DNA from: Hwangdonia lutea | GTDB lineage: Bacteria > Bacteroidota > Bacteroidia > Flavobacteriales > Flavobacteriaceae | Reading direction: 5' to 3' | Length of the DNA stretch: 64,000 nt | NCBI RefSeq assembly: GCF_032814565.1 | Contig: NZ_CP136521.1 | Coordinates: forward strand, 2,948,501 to 3,012,500 | Shown: positions 61,667 to 64,000 of the stretch, piece after piece | How the letters are laid out: every line of letters starts with the position of its first letter | How positions within the stretch are numbered: the first letter of the stretch is position 1 | Position numbers and translations under genes: made by a program | Notes under the pieces: model-generated | Told to the model about the DNA's origin: nothing | Database searches by the model: none | What the model saw: only the letters and a program-made list of their open reading frames with translations

Positions 61667-63466
61667 ATGACTAACATTAAAAACATTGCAATCATTGCGC
61701 ACGTCGATCATGGTAAAACAACCTTGGTAGATAAAATCATGTACCATTGCCAGTTATTCCGTGAGAACGAAAACACGGGCGATTTAATTTTGGACAACAA
61801 TGATTTAGAGCGTGAAAGGGGAATTACCATTACTTCAAAAAACGTATCTGTAATTTATAAAGACACAAAAATTAATATTATCGATACGCCTGGTCACGCC
61901 GATTTTGGAGGTGAAGTAGAGCGTGTTTTAAATATGGCAGATGGTGTGCTGCTGTTGGTTGATGCTTTTGAAGGCCCTATGCCTCAAACCCGTTTTGTAT
62001 TGCAAAAAGCCATAGATTTGGGCTTAAAACCATGTGTGGTTATTAATAAAGTTGATAAAGAAAACTGTACGCCAGACGAGGTGCACGAAAAGGTTTTTGA
62101 TTTGATGTTTGAGCTTGGTGCTGAAGAATGGCAATTGGATTTTCCAACCGTTTACGGCTCGGCAAAAAACAATTGGATGAGCGATGATTGGCAAAACGAA
62201 ACCAAAAATATTGAACCTTTGTTGGATATGGTTATCGAACATATTCCTGCTCCAAAATTACCAGAAGGTAATACGCAAATGTTAATTACATCTTTGGATT
62301 TTTCGTCGTTTACAGGACGAATTGCTATTGGACGTTTAACACGAGGCGAATTAAAGGTAGGACAAAACATTTCGTTGGTAAAACGTGATGGTTCTATTGT
62401 GAAAAATAAAATTAAAGAACTGCATACTTTTGAAGGCTTGGGTCGTTTAAAGGTAGAAGAAGTTCAAACAGGCGATATTTGTGCCATTGTTGGTCTTGAA
62501 GGTTTTGAAATTGGAGATACAGTTGCCGATTTTGAAGCGCCGGAAGGTTTGCAAACCATCGCTATTGATGAGCCGACGATGAGTATGTTGTTTACCATTA
62601 ACGATTCGCCTTTCTTTGGAAAAGACGGAAAGTATGTGACTTCACGTCATATCAAGGAACGTTTAAATAAAGAATTAGAAAAGAATTTAGCACTGCGAGT
62701 TGAAGAGACTGATAGTGCCGATAAATTTATGGTGTATGGCCGTGGTGTTTTGCACTTATCGGTTTTAATTGAAACCATGCGTCGTGAAGGATACGAATTG
62801 CAAATTGGGCAACCCCAAGTAATCATAAAAGAAATTGACGGTGTAAAATGCGAGCCTGTTGAAGAAATGACGATTGATTTACCAGAGGAAGTTTCCGGTA
62901 AGGCCATTGAAATGGTTACCCTGCGTAAAGGCGAAATGCTAAGTATGGAAGCTAAGGGAGACCGTATGGTTTGCGAATTTGTCGTGCCGTCGAGAGGTAT
63001 TATAGGACTAAGAAATCAGCTTTTAACAGCTACAGCTGGAGAAGCAATTATGGCACATCGATTTAAAGAATACCAACCGTTAAAAGGCGGTATTCCTGAG
63101 CGTCAAAACGGGAGTTTGGTGTCTATGGAAACAGGTCAGGCCATTCCGTATTCAATTGATAAACTGCAGGATAGAGGTAAGTTTTTTATAGATCCGGGTG
63201 AAGATATTTACGAAGGACAAGTAATTGGCGAAAACTCTCGTGGTGATGATATGACGGTTAACGTAACCAAAACCAAAAAGTTGAGCAATGTACGCTCGGC
63301 AGGAGCCGACGATAAAGCAAAAATTGTTCCGGCAATTAAGTTTTCTTTAGAAGAGGCTTTAGAATATATTCAAAAAGACGAATATGTTGAGGTAACGCCA
63401 AAGCACTTACGTTTACGTAAAATATTTTTAACCGAAGTTGAACGTAAAAGAAATAAATCTCTCTAA
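61667..63466 (+). CDS. typA: Translational GTPase TypA/BipA
   Basis: The protein has 599 residues from MTNIKNIAIIAHVDHGKTT, chosen because AAAGGAG sits 9 nt upstream and the earlier in-frame ATG (61637) overlaps the predicted promoter. GTPase motifs are AHVDHGKTTLVD (G1), DTPGHADFGGEVER (G3), NKVDK (G4) and GSAK (G5). The C-terminal TypA domain includes EFVVPSRGIIGLRNQLLTATAG. It binds ribosomes under stress or low temperature. Confidence 0.95.
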   Translation: MTNIKNIAIIAHVDHGKTTLVDKIMYHCQLFRENENTGDLILDNNDLERERGITITSKNVSVIYKDTKINIIDTPGHADFGGEVERVLNMADGVLLLVDAFEGPMPQTRFVLQKAIDLGLKPCVVINKVDKENCTPDEVHEKVFDLMFELGAEEWQLDFPTVYGSAKNNWMSDDWQNETKNIEPLLDMVIEHIPAPKLPEGNTQMLITSLDFSSFTGRIAIGRLTRGELKVGQNISLVKRDGSIVKNKIKELHTFEGLGRLKVEEVQTGDICAIVGLEGFEIGDTVADFEAPEGLQTIAIDEPTMSMLFTINDSPFFGKDGKYVTSRHIKERLNKELEKNLALRVEETDSADKFMVYGRGVLHLSVLIETMRREGYELQIGQPQVIIKEIDGVKCEPVEEMTIDLPEEVSGKAIEMVTLRKGEMLSMEAKGDRMVCEFVVPSRGIIGLRNQLLTATAGEAIMAHRFKEYQPLKGGIPERQNGSLVSMETGQAIPYSIDKLQDRGKFFIDPGEDIYEGQVIGENSRGDDMTVNVTKTKKLSNVRSAGADDKAKIVPAIKFSLEEALEYIQKDEYVEVTPKHLRLRKIFLTEVERKRNKSL

Positions 63467-63492
63467 TATTATGAATTATTAGAAAAAAAAAC

Positions 63493-63526
63493 AAAAGAGA
63501 ATCCTGAATAGGTTTTCTCTTTTTTT
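63493..63526 (+). terminator. Terminator after typA
   Basis: AAAGAGAA and TTCTCTTT arms with imperfect inner pairing, followed by a T-run. Confidence 0.65.
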
Positions 63527-63805
63527 ATGGCTTTAAAAAAAGCTGTCCAGAATTACATAAACGGAGTATAAAAGTAAACAAGTGCACTATTATCTGTTTG
63601 TCAGTTAATTAGGTTTGTTTGGTTAATTCCCTTGAGGCACATTACTTCCTCGTTATTTTAAAGATTTTTATCTATACTATTATTAAACTTAATACGTTAA
63701 ATGATTTTGTATATTTGGTTCATTCAGAAAACACATATCGTATGGTCGTGTTTTTAAATAAAAATGGCATTAAATTATAAACCTGAAAAAGTAAATTCAT
63801 ATTAA
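63527..63805. other. Intergenic region before the flippase gene
   Basis: No gene seen. TATATTTG at 63710-63717 matches the -7 consensus, about 90 bp before the flippase start, but no TTG at proper spacing was recognised. Confidence 0.4.
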
Positions 63806-64000
63806 TTGAAAAAATTAATAGATTACATAAACAAAAACGTTTTAATAAAAATTACTTCGCTAAAAACAGCAGCCATTTTAACCAGAATGATTGCTGGCAT
63901 ATTAACATCAAAAGCTATTGCTGTTTTTATTGGGGCTGAGGGTCTCGCCTTAATCGGGAATTTACGAAATTTTGTAAGTGCTGGGCATTCGGTAGCCATA
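63806..64000 (+). CDS. O-antigen flippase / polysaccharide biosynthesis protein (partial, N-terminus)
   Basis: From a TTG start preceded by an in-frame stop, 65 residues run to the right edge, including AAILTRMIAGILTSKAIAVF followed by IGAEGLALIGNLRNFVSAGH. This pattern resembles the N-terminus of Wzx-type O-antigen translocases of Bacteroidota. The rest lies outside the window, so the start of a surface polysaccharide cluster is likely beyond the edge. Confidence 0.7.
   Translation, partial: MKKLIDYINKNVLIKITSLKTAAILTRMIAGILTSKAIAVFIGAEGLALIGNLRNFVSAGHSVAI

Overview
The window comes from the chromosome of a marine-type Flavobacteriaceae bacterium (Bacteroidota). The evidence is the AT-rich sequence, two SusC/SusD pairs, hybrid two-component and LacI regulators, C-terminal type IX secretion (T9SS) tails, Bacteroidota-type promoters (TTG, about 16-22 nt, TAnnTTTG), and a tmRNA whose tag reads GENNYALAA. 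I cannot name the species.

Region 1 (1-11.5 kb) is an alpha-glucan utilisation locus. A divergent LacI regulator (cut by the left edge) faces a 14-bp palindromic operator, followed by SusC, SusD, a SusE-like and a SusF-like surface lipoprotein, and a secreted GH13 amylase.

Region 2 (11,550-51,483, about 40 kb) looks like one integrated genetic element. Its ends are a 29-bp perfect direct repeat that overlaps the 3' end of the tmRNA gene (ssrA, minus strand, 51,472-51,863). A tyrosine recombinase lies next to the intact tmRNA copy, and a BfmA/BtgA-type mobilisation gene lies just inside it. The cargo is an apparently complete route for a sulfated glycosaminoglycan of chondroitin/dermatan type: SusC/SusD, two candidate surface glycan-binding proteins, a PL8 chondroitinase ABC-like lyase with all four catalytic residues, three formylglycine sulfatases, a GH88 unsaturated glucuronyl hydrolase, two beta-helix DUF4955 proteins (candidate new lyases), and DUF4861 and DUF6250 proteins. 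The released unsaturated uronate would be imported by a TRAP transporter (DctP-Q-M) and converted by KduI, KduD, KdgK and KdgA to pyruvate and glyceraldehyde-3-phosphate. No GalNAc-specific genes are present, so only the uronate half of the sugar is handled here. Regulation appears two-layered. A LacI repressor and a hybrid two-component sensor overlap by 4 nt. Their divergent promoter with kduI carries a 22-bp palindrome holding the -33 boxes of both promoters. Paired C-rich motifs precede five transcription units of the island.

Region 3 (51.5-64 kb) is ordinary chromosome: tmRNA, a saccharopine/alanine dehydrogenase-like enzyme, a minus-strand run of membrane and envelope genes (DUF1361, DUF2809, CreD, MpaB-type oxygenase, a winged-helix regulator and its probable palindromic operators), a slipin, a DUF1801 protein, KdsA, TypA/BipA, and the start of an O-antigen flippase cut by the right edge. 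Several REP-like palindromes lie between these genes.

All identifications come from reading motifs and recalled family features; no database search was run.
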